This document shows positions 52,323-60,767 of a stretch of 64,000 nt of DNA, one piece after another. Under the pieces are notes generated by a model, which was not told where the DNA came from, ran no database searches, and saw only the letters and a list, made by a program, of their open reading frames with translations. Each line of letters opens with the position of its first letter. Position 1 is the first letter of the stretch. The position numbers and the translations under genes were made by a program. The stretch spans positions 62,001 to 126,000 of the forward strand of contig JADJBC010000002.1 in assembly GCA_016703945.1 (NCBI GenBank). The letters are read 5' to 3'. The DNA comes from Candidatus Aalborgicola danicus. Its GTDB lineage: Bacteria > Pseudomonadota > Gammaproteobacteria > Burkholderiales > Burkholderiaceae_C.

Positions 52323-54299
52323 TTACTTCTTCAATTCCAGTTCCACCAGCAGCGCGCCAGACTCCACCTGGTCGCCCGCCTTGGCGTGCACCGCCTGCAC
52401 CACGCCTGCAGCTTCGGCGCACAGCCACATTTCCATCTTCATGGCTTCCACGCAGACCAGCTGCTGACCGATTTGCACATCGGCGCCGCTGGCCACCAGA
52501 ACCTGGGTCACCTTGCCCGCAACCGGCGAGCGTGCCTTACTGGCATCCTTCAGCGCATCGGCGTCCGGGAAGGCAGACACCTCAGAGAACACGAAGGTAT
52601 TGCTATCCATCGCCAGATGCACCTGCATTCCGGCAAACACTGCGATGGCGCTGCGCAGCACACCATCAACGGTGTAGCGCAGTCTGCCCTCGCCAAAGCC
52701 CAGTACGCTGGCGTGCACCGTTGCGCCGTCCAGCCGCAAGGCCACGCCACCATGGCGGTCCGGCAGCACGCGAAGGCTGCGCACCACTTCACCAGCTTGC
52801 AAGCGCAAATCAAACGCCGCCACGCTGTTGGCACGCCAGCTGCTGCCATTGCGCATGGCCACGGCCATCGCAGCCACACGCCAGACATCATCCGTCGGCG
52901 TGGGCTGTTGCAACAACGGCTCGCCCTGCTCCAGCCACTGGTCGATCAAGGTTGTGGTCATCTCGGCCTTGCGGAAGGTTGGGTGGTCGACCAGATCGCT
53001 CAAGAAACGGCCGTTGCTCTTCAAACCCAGCAAGGGCGTGTTGGCCAACGCCGCACGCAGGCGGCGAATGGCATCATTGCGGTCACGCCCATGGACGATG
53101 ATCTTGGCCACCATGGGATCGTAATAGGGAGAAATCACACTGCCCTGCACGATGCCATCGTCCACACGCACGCCATGCCCTACGCCGGGCTTTGCCACTT
53201 TCGGGTGCATGGCGTTGGCGGGTTGCCACCACAGCACGGTGCCGGTTTGTGGGGTGAAACCGGTGTAGGGATCTTCCACATACAAACGCGCTTCGATGGC
53301 GTGTCCGGTGAGGGTGATATCGCTTTGTTGTGCTGGCAAGGGCTCGCCCGCTGCCACGCGCAGTTGCCACTCCACCAGGTCGTAGCCGGTGATCATTTCG
53401 GTCACCGGGTGCTCCACCTGCAAGCGCGTGTTCATCTCCAGAAAGTAGTGGTGCAGCTTGTCGTCCACGATGAACTCCACCGTGCCAGCGCCCTGGTAGC
53501 CGACGGCCAGTGCAGCGGCCACGGCGTCTTTTCCCATGGCCTCGCGCATGGCGGGTGTCACTGCGGGGGATGGAGCCTCTTCAATCACCTTCTGGCGGCG
53601 TCGCTGCGCCGTGCAATCACGCTCTCCCAGATAAACCGCGTTGCCGTGGGCATCGGCAAACACCTGGATTTCGATATGGCGACCGTTGTTGATCAGGCGC
53701 TCCAGCATCAACGTGCCGTCGCCAAACGCGCTTAGCGCTTCACGGCGTGCGCCTTCAATGGCAGGCTGTAACTCGATAGTGGAGTGTGCCAGGCGCATGC
53801 CACGCCCGCCACCGCCGGCCACGGCCTTGACCAGTAACGGGTACCCCAGCTTCTCGGCCTCGGCCACCAGAGCCGCATCGCTCTGATCCGCCCCCAAATA
53901 GCCGGGTGCACAGGGCACGCCCGCGTCCAGCATGCGGCGCTTGGCCAGGGCCTTGTCGCCCATGGCGGTGATGGCACTGGCCGGCGGGCCAATAAAGATC
54001 AGCCCCGCATCGACACAGGCCTGCGCAAAGACTGCGTTCTCGCTCAAGAAACCGTAGCCAGGGTGAACTGCATCGGCGCCTGTCTTGCGCGCAGCTTCCA
54101 GAATGGCATCAAAGCGCAAATACGATTCAGTGGCGGGCGAGCCGCCAATGTGTACGGCCTCGTCGGCCATTGCCACATGCGGTGCGTCGCGGTCCGCATC
54201 GGTGAAAACGGCAACGGTCCGGTAACCGAGGTTGCGCGCCGTGCGAATGACGCGACAGGCAATCTCTCCGCGATTGGCTATCAAAATTTTGTTAAACAT
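52323..54299 (-). CDS. Acyl-CoA carboxylase biotin subunit (MccA/AtuF-like)
   Basis: A 658-residue protein. The biotin carboxylase domain runs from MFNKILIANRGEIACRVIRT to about residue 445, with VKAVAGGGGRGMR (ATP-grasp) and EMNTRLQVEHPVTE. A middle BT domain follows, and the C-terminal biotinyl domain has VEAMKMEMWL with the lysine to be biotinylated. It pairs with the carboxyltransferase at 56.5 kb. Leucine (methylcrotonyl-CoA) and geranyl-CoA substrates are both possible. Confidence 0.94.
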   Translation of the reverse strand: MFNKILIANRGEIACRVIRTARNLGYRTVAVFTDADRDAPHVAMADEAVHIGGSPATESYLRFDAILEAARKTGADAVHPGYGFLSENAVFAQACVDAGLIFIGPPASAITAMGDKALAKRRMLDAGVPCAPGYLGADQSDAALVAEAEKLGYPLLVKAVAGGGGRGMRLAHSTIELQPAIEGARREALSAFGDGTLMLERLINNGRHIEIQVFADAHGNAVYLGERDCTAQRRRQKVIEEAPSPAVTPAMREAMGKDAVAAALAVGYQGAGTVEFIVDDKLHHYFLEMNTRLQVEHPVTEMITGYDLVEWQLRVAAGEPLPAQQSDITLTGHAIEARLYVEDPYTGFTPQTGTVLWWQPANAMHPKVAKPGVGHGVRVDDGIVQGSVISPYYDPMVAKIIVHGRDRNDAIRRLRAALANTPLLGLKSNGRFLSDLVDHPTFRKAEMTTTLIDQWLEQGEPLLQQPTPTDDVWRVAAMAVAMRNGSSWRANSVAAFDLRLQAGEVVRSLRVLPDRHGGVALRLDGATVHASVLGFGEGRLRYTVDGVLRSAIAVFAGMQVHLAMDSNTFVFSEVSAFPDADALKDASKARSPVAGKVTQVLVASGADVQIGQQLVCVEAMKMEMWLCAEAAGVVQAVHAKAGDQVESGALLVELELKK

Positions 54300-54312
54300 A
54301 AAACACCTTCGA

Positions 54313-54408
54313 GGGAGTCTGGGTGGCAGAGCGTTTTGCGTAGGTCAAGGGGGAGCCCGCGCAGCGGGCGGAGGACACGAAGCAAAACGCTCTGCCACCC
54401 AGACTCCC
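54313..54408. repeat. Palindromic element, short form, in the carboxylase operon
   Basis: Arms GGGAGTCTGGGTGGCAGAG (54313) and CTCTGCCACCCAGACTCCC (ending 54408) pair perfectly over 27 bp, around the core GGAGCCCGCGCAGCGGGCGG. The arm sequence differs from the other copies, but pairing is kept. Confidence 0.88.
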
Positions 54409-54434
54409 GCCACCAAGCCGTATTTCAAAAATGT

Positions 54435-55313
54435 TCATGCGACCGCCCAGCCAGGTTTGCGCTTTTGCATAAACGCAGTCATGCCTTCAATGCCTTCGGG
54501 GCCTTGAGCGGCTTGGGAAAAGATGGCGGCTGCAGCCTGCACCAAGTCTTGCGGCTCCCGCAATCTGGCTTGGGACATCAGGGCTTTGGTAGCAGCCAAG
54601 GCACCAGGCGCGCAGGCCAGAACATCGGTCAGCACTTTGTCCAGTGCCGGGTCTATTAAATCGCTGGATACCACTTCATGCACCAGCCCCAAGCGCAGTG
54701 CCGCGGCCGCATCCAATCGCCCACCGGTGACCGCCAGCCGCTTGGCCTGCGAGTAGCCCAGACGCTCGACCAGGAACGGCGCGATTTGCGCGGGCACCAC
54801 CCCCAGCGATGTTTCGGGCAGGCGGAAATTGGCGGTCTCGCTGGCGATGGCCACGTCAGCCACGCAGGCCAGACCAAAGCCGCCGCCCATGACCGTGCCC
54901 TCCAGCACCGCCACCACGGCCAGCGGCGTACGTGCGTACGCCACACACAGTTCGCCGAACACGGCATTCACTTCAGCGATGGGGTCAGGTGCGCCCGGGC
55001 CCGCTGCCTGCACGGCGCGCATGCGCGCGCCGGCCATGTCTTTCAAGTCGGCCCCGGCACAAAAGTGGCCACCGGCGCCGCGCAGCACCACCACGCGCAC
55101 GGCGTCGGGTTTGCCGGCGGTCGCTTCGGCGTCAAGCAACACTTGGCGCAATTCAGCGACCATTCGCAGCGACATGGCGTTGCGGGCTTCGGGCCGGTTC
55201 AAGGTGAGATGCAACACTCCACGTTTTCTGGTCGCCGAAATTGCTATTAATTCAATAGCTGCTTGCGCAATATCCACGAGGGCTACAGCCTCATTTGGCA
55301 GTGAATCTGTCAT
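54435..55313 (-). CDS. Enoyl-CoA hydratase (methylglutaconyl/isohexenylglutaconyl type)
   Basis: A 292-residue crotonase. LTLNRPEARNAMSLRM, the oxyanion-hole GAGGHFCAGADLKDM and VMGGGFGLACVADVAIAS are visible, with LPETSLGVVPAQIAPFLV. The N-terminal ~25 residues (EAVALVDIAQAAIELIAIS) are encoded by a dispersed repeat, giving an extension before the conserved start. It is transcribed with the acyl-CoA dehydrogenase, overlapping it by 4 bp. Confidence 0.93.
   Translation of the reverse strand: MTDSLPNEAVALVDIAQAAIELIAISATRKRGVLHLTLNRPEARNAMSLRMVAELRQVLLDAEATAGKPDAVRVVVLRGAGGHFCAGADLKDMAGARMRAVQAAGPGAPDPIAEVNAVFGELCVAYARTPLAVVAVLEGTVMGGGFGLACVADVAIASETANFRLPETSLGVVPAQIAPFLVERLGYSQAKRLAVTGGRLDAAAALRLGLVHEVVSSDLIDPALDKVLTDVLACAPGALAATKALMSQARLREPQDLVQAAAAIFSQAAQGPEGIEGMTAFMQKRKPGWAVA
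55243..55290 (+). repeat. SDR copy inside the 5' end of the hydratase gene
   Basis: GCTATTAATTCAATAGCTGC to CCACGAGGGCTACAGCC. It encodes, in frame on the other strand, about 16 residues of the hydratase N-terminus. Confidence 0.75.
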
Positions 55314-56461
55314 GCTTTACCTGGCAAGGTGCCTTCTAACTTGCAAATGATGCCCAACATGATTTCGTCGGCCCCACCACCAATCGAGATCAAGCGGCCA
55401 TCGCGGTAAGCCTGCGAAATAGGGTTGTCGGCCGTGAAGCCCATGCCGCCCCAGTACTGCAGGCAGCTATCCGCCACCTCACGAGACAAGCGCCCCGCCT
55501 TGAGCTTGGCCATGGACGCCAGTCGGGTCACATCCTTGCCAGATACATACGACTCCACCGCGCGGTAGGTCAGGGCGCGCAGCGCTTCCACCTCGGTACG
55601 CAGCTCAGCCAGGCGGAAATGCACCACCTGGTTGTGCAGAATGGATTTGCCAAAGGTCTGGCGGCTTCGGGTGTATTCAATGGTCTGGTCAATCAGGCTG
55701 TCCAGCGAGCGCAGGCAACCCGCCGCGCCATACAGGCGCTCCTCCTGGAATTGCAGCATCTGCAGCATGAAGCCCATGCCCTCCTGGCCGATCAGGTTCT
55801 TTTGCGGCACGCGCACATTGTCAAAAAACAGCTGGGCCGTGTCGCTGGAGTGCATGCCGATTTTTTCAATCTTCTGGCGCGTGATGCCCGGGCTGTTCAG
55901 CGGCACCATGATGAGCGACTTGTTTTTGTGCGGCGCCGCGTCCGACGTGTTGGCCAGCAGGCAGCACCAGTCGGCCTGCATGCCGTTGGTGATCCACATC
56001 TTGGAGCCGTTGATGATGTAGTCGTTGCCATCTTTTTTTGCCGTCGTTTTGAGGGCTGCCACGTCCGAGCCACCCCCCACTTCGCTCACGCCAATGCAAC
56101 CCACCATGTCACCGGCTATTGCCGGTGCCAGAAACTCGTGGCGCAAAGCATCCGAGCCAAAGCGCGCCAGTGCTGGCGTGCACATATCGGTCTGCACGCC
56201 AATGGCCATGGGCACGCCACCGGCCTTGCACTCGCCCAGGGCCTCGGCCATCACCATGGAGTAGCTGAAGTCCAGCCCCATGCCGCCAAACTCGGTGGGG
56301 TACTTGATGCCCAACAGGCCCAGGTCACCCATCTTCTTGAACACCTGGTGCGCGGGGAACTGGCCCGCCTTTTCCCACTCGGGCAGATGGGGGTTGATCT
56401 CGTTTGCGACAAACTTGCGGACGGTGTCGGAGATTTGTTCGTGTTCGGGAGTGAATTTCAT
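55310..56461 (-). CDS. Acyl-CoA dehydrogenase (isovaleryl/citronellyl-CoA type)
   Basis: A 383-residue FAD enzyme starting MKFTPEHEQISDTVRKFVAN. Typical motifs are GCIGVSEVGGGSDVAALKT, KMWITNGMQADWCC and the C-terminal QYWGGMGFTADNPISQAYRDGRL. Gene order carboxyltransferase - dehydrogenase - hydratase - biotin subunit is that of atuCDEF in terpene users rather than liuABCD. The catalytic base cannot be fixed by eye. Confidence 0.93.
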   Translation of the reverse strand: MKFTPEHEQISDTVRKFVANEINPHLPEWEKAGQFPAHQVFKKMGDLGLLGIKYPTEFGGMGLDFSYSMVMAEALGECKAGGVPMAIGVQTDMCTPALARFGSDALRHEFLAPAIAGDMVGCIGVSEVGGGSDVAALKTTAKKDGNDYIINGSKMWITNGMQADWCCLLANTSDAAPHKNKSLIMVPLNSPGITRQKIEKIGMHSSDTAQLFFDNVRVPQKNLIGQEGMGFMLQMLQFQEERLYGAAGCLRSLDSLIDQTIEYTRSRQTFGKSILHNQVVHFRLAELRTEVEALRALTYRAVESYVSGKDVTRLASMAKLKAGRLSREVADSCLQYWGGMGFTADNPISQAYRDGRLISIGGGADEIMLGIICKLEGTLPGKA

Positions 56462-56506
56462 GGCGTTCTTTCGTGCAATTAGGAAGTGTTGAATCGCGCG
56501 GCGGAC

Positions 56507-58118
56507 TTACATCCGTGCCACGCCGAAGGTGTTTGGATCGCAAAGTGCGTGCATCCGCCTCAGCCGCCAGCGCCAGGCAAAGGCCCAAAAAGCGGCGCGT
56601 ATCGCGCGGATCGATGATGCCGTCGTCCCACAGGCGGGCGGTGCCAAACAGCGCGGCAGATTCTTTGTCCAGCCGCAGGCGCAAACCATCGGACATGGCC
56701 GCCAGCGCTTCTTCATTGGCCTCCATGCCCATGCGCTCAATCTTGGCGCGGTTGACGATGTCCATCACCTTGGCCGCCTGGGCGCCGCCCATCACCGCCG
56801 TGCGGGCCGTCGGCCAGGCAAAGATAAAACGCGGATCAAAACCACGCCCGCACATGCCGTAGTTGCCCGCGCCATAGGAGCCGCCCAGAATGAATGTGAA
56901 CTTAGGCACGCGTGCGTTGGCCACGGCCTGGATCATCTTGGAACCGTGTTTGATGGCACCGCTGCGCTCGGCCACCGAGCCGACCATGTAACCCGTGGTG
57001 TTCTGCAAAAAGACCAGTGGCGTGCCGCTCTGGTCACACAACTGGATGAACTGCGCCGCCTTCGTGGAACCCGTGGGCTGGATGGGGCCGTTGTTGCCCA
57101 GAATGCCCACCAACTGGCCTTGAATGCGGGCGTGGCCACACATCATCTCGCCCGCGTATTCGGCCTTGAATTCCAGAAAGTCCGAGCCATCCACCAGTCG
57201 CGCAATGACCTCGCGCACGTCGTAAGGTTCACGCTCGTCGGCGGGAACTATACCCATCAGCTCCTGCTCGTCAAACAAGGGATCGGCATGGCTGGCGACT
57301 GGGGGAGCAACGTCCCAGCGCAGCTTGTCCATGACTTCGCGCGCCATGCCGATCGCGTGGGCGTCGTCCTCGCACAGGTATTCGCCCAGGCCGGTGACCT
57401 GGGCATGGGTCTCGGCGCCGCCAAGCTCTTCGTCGGTGCATTCCTCGCCAATGGCCGCCTTGACCAAGGGCGGCCCGGCCAGGTAGATGCTGGAGCGCCC
57501 GCGCACCAGGATCACGTAGTCGGACAGCCCCGGCAGGTACGCGCCACCCGCTGTGGACGAGCCATGCACCACCGCGATCTGCGGCAAGCCCATGGCCGAC
57601 ATGCGCGCCTGGTTGGCAAAGGTGCGCCCGCCTTCGATGAAGATTTCGCTCTGGTACATCAGGTTGGCGCCGCCGCTCTCCACCAGCGAGATCAGGGGCA
57701 GCTTGTTCTCCTGTGCGATCTGCTGAACGCGCAGGCCCTTTTTCAGGCCCATGGGGGCGACCGTGCCGCCTTTGACGGCGCTGTCGCTGGCCGAAATGAT
57801 GCAGCGCTTGCCCGCCACCACGCCAATGCCGACGATAGAGCCACCACCCATGACCGACTTCTTGCCGTCGTCGTCGTGCATGTTCAGGCCGGCCAGGCGG
57901 CTCAACTCCAGAAACGGTGTGCCACGGTCCAGCAACCGGGCCACGCGCTCGCGCGGCAACAATTGTTTGCGCTTTTCGAACTTCTCGCGTTTGGACTCAG
58001 ACTCGGCAATCACCAGGCCTTCGAGACGCTGCACTTCGGCCAGCAACCCCTGCATGCGCTGGGCATTGGCGGCGAATGCGTCCGACTTGGGTTTGATCTT
58101 GGAACGAATGGCGGGCAT
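56507..58118 (-). CDS. Acyl-CoA carboxylase carboxyltransferase subunit, 3' frameshift
   Basis: It starts at 58118 (MPAIRSKIKPKSDAFAAN). The oxyanion and CoA regions are seen in GGGSIVGIGVVAGKRCI, SLVESGGANLMYQ and FLQNTTGYMVG. Near its end the frame shifts at the T run 56532-56534: with one A fewer on the coding strand, the tail reads RSNTFGVARM and stops at 56507, the usual end of this family. As read, the frame runs into the next gene. The corrected length is 536 residues. Homologous to MccB/AtuC. Confidence 0.92.
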
Positions 58119-58160
58119 GGGCAAATTTCCTTGCTTTGAACTTCTCGCATTAGAAATGAA

Positions 58161-58179
58161 GGTAACGTTAACGTCAACC
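58161..58179. promoter_or_regulatory. LiuR-like palindromic operator
   Basis: GGTAACGTTAACGTCAACC, with a perfect ACGTTAACGT core, lies upstream of the carboxyltransferase gene. It resembles the sites bound by MerR-type LiuR regulators of branched-chain amino acid breakdown. The MerR gene at 58631 is nearby, so it is the likely binder. Confidence 0.65.
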
Positions 58180-58311
58180 AAATGTCGCATAGGTGTTTAT
58201 ACTGATGCTTACGGGACACACGACTGTTAGGATTCAGCCCGAAACCAACCAGCCCCTGCCAAGCGCGGCGGCACCCCGTCACCCGACACTATTTTTGCAA
58301 GGAAAAAGACC

Positions 58312-58608
58312 ATGAACCTCGAAGAATGCACACAAGCCATCCGTACCAAAGTGGGAGCTGACAGCGGCCTGGCAGCCACGCTCAAGTTTGATTGCGGCTC
58401 CGACGGCTTCATCCGTATCGACGGCGCCTCCACCCCCAATACCGTGAGCAACGACAATGTGGACTCGGATTGCACCGTGGGCATCACGCTGGAAAACCTC
58501 AACGCCCTGCTCACCGGCGACCTTGAGCCCGCCACCGGTTTCATGGCCGGCAAGCTCAAAGTGTCCGGCGACATGAGCGTTGCCATGCGACTGCAGCGCG
58601 TCATTTGA
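58312..58608 (+). CDS. SCP2 sterol-carrier domain protein
   Basis: A 98-residue protein starting MNLEECTQAIRTKVGADSGL. It is a stand-alone SCP2 fold with hydrophobic tunnel pattern (CTVGITLENLNALLTGDLEP, GFMAGKLKVSGDMSVAMRLQ). It is likely to carry acyl-CoA or lipid. It is divergent from the carboxylase operon and 22 bp before the MerR gene. Confidence 0.88.
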   Translation: MNLEECTQAIRTKVGADSGLAATLKFDCGSDGFIRIDGASTPNTVSNDNVDSDCTVGITLENLNALLTGDLEPATGFMAGKLKVSGDMSVAMRLQRVI

Positions 58609-58630
58609 GTCCCGCGAGCGCCTGCCCGCC

Positions 58631-59092
58631 GTGAACAAACAACCAGACACCCTGACCGACGCGCAGGCGTTTGTTGACTCGCACCGAGACGAGGCCACGA
58701 CCGAGCTGTTTGGCATCACCGAGCTGTGTCGGGAACACGGCATTACGCTGCGGGCGCTGCGCTTTTATGAGGACAAGGGGCTGCTGTCGCCCCGGCGCAT
58801 CAACGGCGCGCGGGTCTACACCCGGCGCGACCGCGCGCGCCTGACCCTGATCCTGCGCGCGAAAGCGATTGGCTCGCCCCTGTCAGAGATCAAGCGGTAT
58901 CTGGATTTGTACGGTGACCAGGGCGAGGGCCGCGCCCAGCAACTGAGCTACGTGATTGAGCGCACCGATACCGAAATTGCCGAGCTGGAAATGAAACGCG
59001 CCCACATTGACAAAACGCTGGCCGAGCTGCGCGTCATCAACGCAACCTGCCGCGAGCAGTTGGAAACCCGCTCGCGCGCGGAACAGGCATAG
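58631..59092 (+). CDS. MerR-family regulator (LiuR-like)
   Basis: A 153-residue protein with a GTG start at 58631. The DNA-binding helix-turn-helix is ELCREHGITLRALRFYEDKGLL with the SPRRINGARVYTRRD wing. A coiled coil (EIAELEMKRAHIDKTLAEL) leads to the C-terminus. It lacks metal-binding Cys, like LiuR/LiuQ types that sense CoA esters. The site at 58161-58179 is its probable operator. Confidence 0.88.
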   Translation: MNKQPDTLTDAQAFVDSHRDEATTELFGITELCREHGITLRALRFYEDKGLLSPRRINGARVYTRRDRARLTLILRAKAIGSPLSEIKRYLDLYGDQGEGRAQQLSYVIERTDTEIAELEMKRAHIDKTLAELRVINATCREQLETRSRAEQA

Positions 59093-59125
59093 GGCCGCTG
59101 GGCACCAGAACATTTGCTTTTGTGC

Positions 59126-59710
59126 CTATTCCTTCACTTTGGGCTGCTCGCCGTCAGCCGTTTGACTCTTGGCTTTCTTGGTTTTCCACTTTGAATAAAA
59201 GTGGGCACTGCCGGCGACCACACCGACAACCGCAGCGGCACCTCCGATTGCGGGTGATGCGGCCACGACCAACGGAATCGCAGTCAATTTTGCGCCGGCA
59301 ACGGCCACGCCTGCAGCGATACCCAAACCCATGGAAACCGTGTCGGTCTTGGCGGCAATTTCCTGATGGTTTTCATCAACTTTTTTTGCAGTAGCCACCA
59401 CGCGATCCGATACCGTCTTCGCCCCAGTTGCAGTGCTTTTGGCCAAATCCAACGCACGACCAGCCGCAGATGTCGCAAATTCACCCGCTTCCACTTTGGC
59501 AGTTGCAGCCATCTCTTTGGCCTTGAAAACCGCCGCTTTCGTGGTCTGGTGGTCCATTGCAGCATCCAACGCCTTTTGCGCTGTTTTGCCAGCAGCATTT
59601 GCCGTCCCTGTGAGGCTGCTCGCAGCTTGTGTAGCGACCGAAACCCCTCGACCAGCCAACGACACTGAACGCAGTGCCAATTGGCTCAACTTACCCACTT
59701 GTGTTTTCAA
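59126..59710 (-). CDS. Hypothetical helical protein with Gly-zipper tail
   Basis: A 194-residue protein. Ala-rich amphipathic helices (AQKALDAAMDHQTTKAAVFKAKE, KVEAGEFATSAAGRAL) resemble phasin or LEA-like repeats. A hydrophobic Gly/Ala segment follows (MGLGIAAGVAVAGAKLTAIP then AAVVGVVAGSAHF), and then a basic tail. It could associate with a membrane or a storage granule. No family is recognised. Confidence 0.65.
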   Translation of the reverse strand: MKTQVGKLSQLALRSVSLAGRGVSVATQAASSLTGTANAAGKTAQKALDAAMDHQTTKAAVFKAKEMAATAKVEAGEFATSAAGRALDLAKSTATGAKTVSDRVVATAKKVDENHQEIAAKTDTVSMGLGIAAGVAVAGAKLTAIPLVVAASPAIGGAAAVVGVVAGSAHFYSKWKTKKAKSQTADGEQPKVKE

Positions 59711-59882
59711 TTGTTGTGCCCTCCAAAGCTATCAGCGCTCCAACCCGGTTTGGGTCCACAGTGTACCCAGCGGTGAAACTGTCCGCGACACGTATCATTG
59801 CTGTAGTCGGACCCCACAGTCCAAGAACGTCCTGAACCTGGGCGTCGATTGTTGGTCCGGCATCTACGCAAAATAGTTCCCT

Positions 59883-60767
59883 ATGGCAGCCCCCCACACA
59901 CTAACGATTAGTGCACCCGATCAGCACCGGTTCGATGCAACGGTGTACCCCACGACGGATCCCAGCGCGCCCGTGCTGATTTTTCTGTCAGCCCTTGGTA
60001 CACCCTCTCGGGTTTATGCCCGATTCGCCCGTGAGCTGGTCACCCACGGCGTACAAGTCTGTGCGCCTGATTGGCGCGGGATCGACAGCAGTTCTGTGCG
60101 GGCCGGGCGGGCCAGCGATTTTGGGTATCGTCATTTGGTCGAGCTGGACTTGGCGTCGTTAATCACCAGCGTTCGCGATACTTTTCCCGACGCACCAATC
60201 TGGTTGGGAGGTCATAGTTTGGGCGGTCAATTGTCGTTGCTAGGTGCTGCCAAAGAGCCCGGCAAAATTGACGGCATTGTGTTGGTGGCTAGCGGGAGTG
60301 TGCATTTGCCTTGTTATGTCGGGAAGCTCAAATTCGGCATCCGATTGATAAGCTGGCTATCACGTCTGTCCGGCGTCTTGCTGGGCTATTTCCCCGGCTC
60401 CAGACTGGGCTTTGGCGGGCGCGAGGCTGCGGGCTTGATGCGTGACTGGAGCCATGTTGCGATCACAGGCGCTTATCAACCCAAGGGATCTGTTTTCGAC
60501 TACGAGCAAGGCATGGAGTCACTGTGCGTCCCCGTGTTGGCCTTGAATTTTGAAGCGGACTTTTGGTCACCCTCGCCAGCGGCCAAGGCACTGGTCGGCA
60601 AGTTGTCCTCCAGCCAAGTTGATCTTCGCCATTGGCGTGCGTCAGACACTGCTGGCATACGGGTCGATCACTATTCGTGGCTCAAGCAACCCGCGCTGGT
60701 CGCGCCAGCGGTTGCAGCATTCATGGTCAGCCATGCGCCCGCAAAGGCACAAGGAGAGCAGATTTGA
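59883..60767 (+). CDS. Alpha/beta hydrolase
   Basis: A 294-residue protein. The nucleophile elbow GGHSLGGQ is near residue 110, the N-terminal strand VLIFLSALGTPSRVYA holds the oxyanion region, and the late DHYSWLKQP holds the probable catalytic His. Substrate is unknown. Its stop overlaps the start of the prolyl hydroxylase, so the two share an operon. Confidence 0.88.
   Translation: MAAPHTLTISAPDQHRFDATVYPTTDPSAPVLIFLSALGTPSRVYARFARELVTHGVQVCAPDWRGIDSSSVRAGRASDFGYRHLVELDLASLITSVRDTFPDAPIWLGGHSLGGQLSLLGAAKEPGKIDGIVLVASGSVHLPCYVGKLKFGIRLISWLSRLSGVLLGYFPGSRLGFGGREAAGLMRDWSHVAITGAYQPKGSVFDYEQGMESLCVPVLALNFEADFWSPSPAAKALVGKLSSSQVDLRHWRASDTAGIRVDHYSWLKQPALVAPAVAAFMVSHAPAKAQGEQI

Noticed and set aside
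59691..59897. A 68-codon minus-strand frame between the hypothetical and hydrolase genes
   Set aside because: It overlaps both neighbours and has no family pattern.
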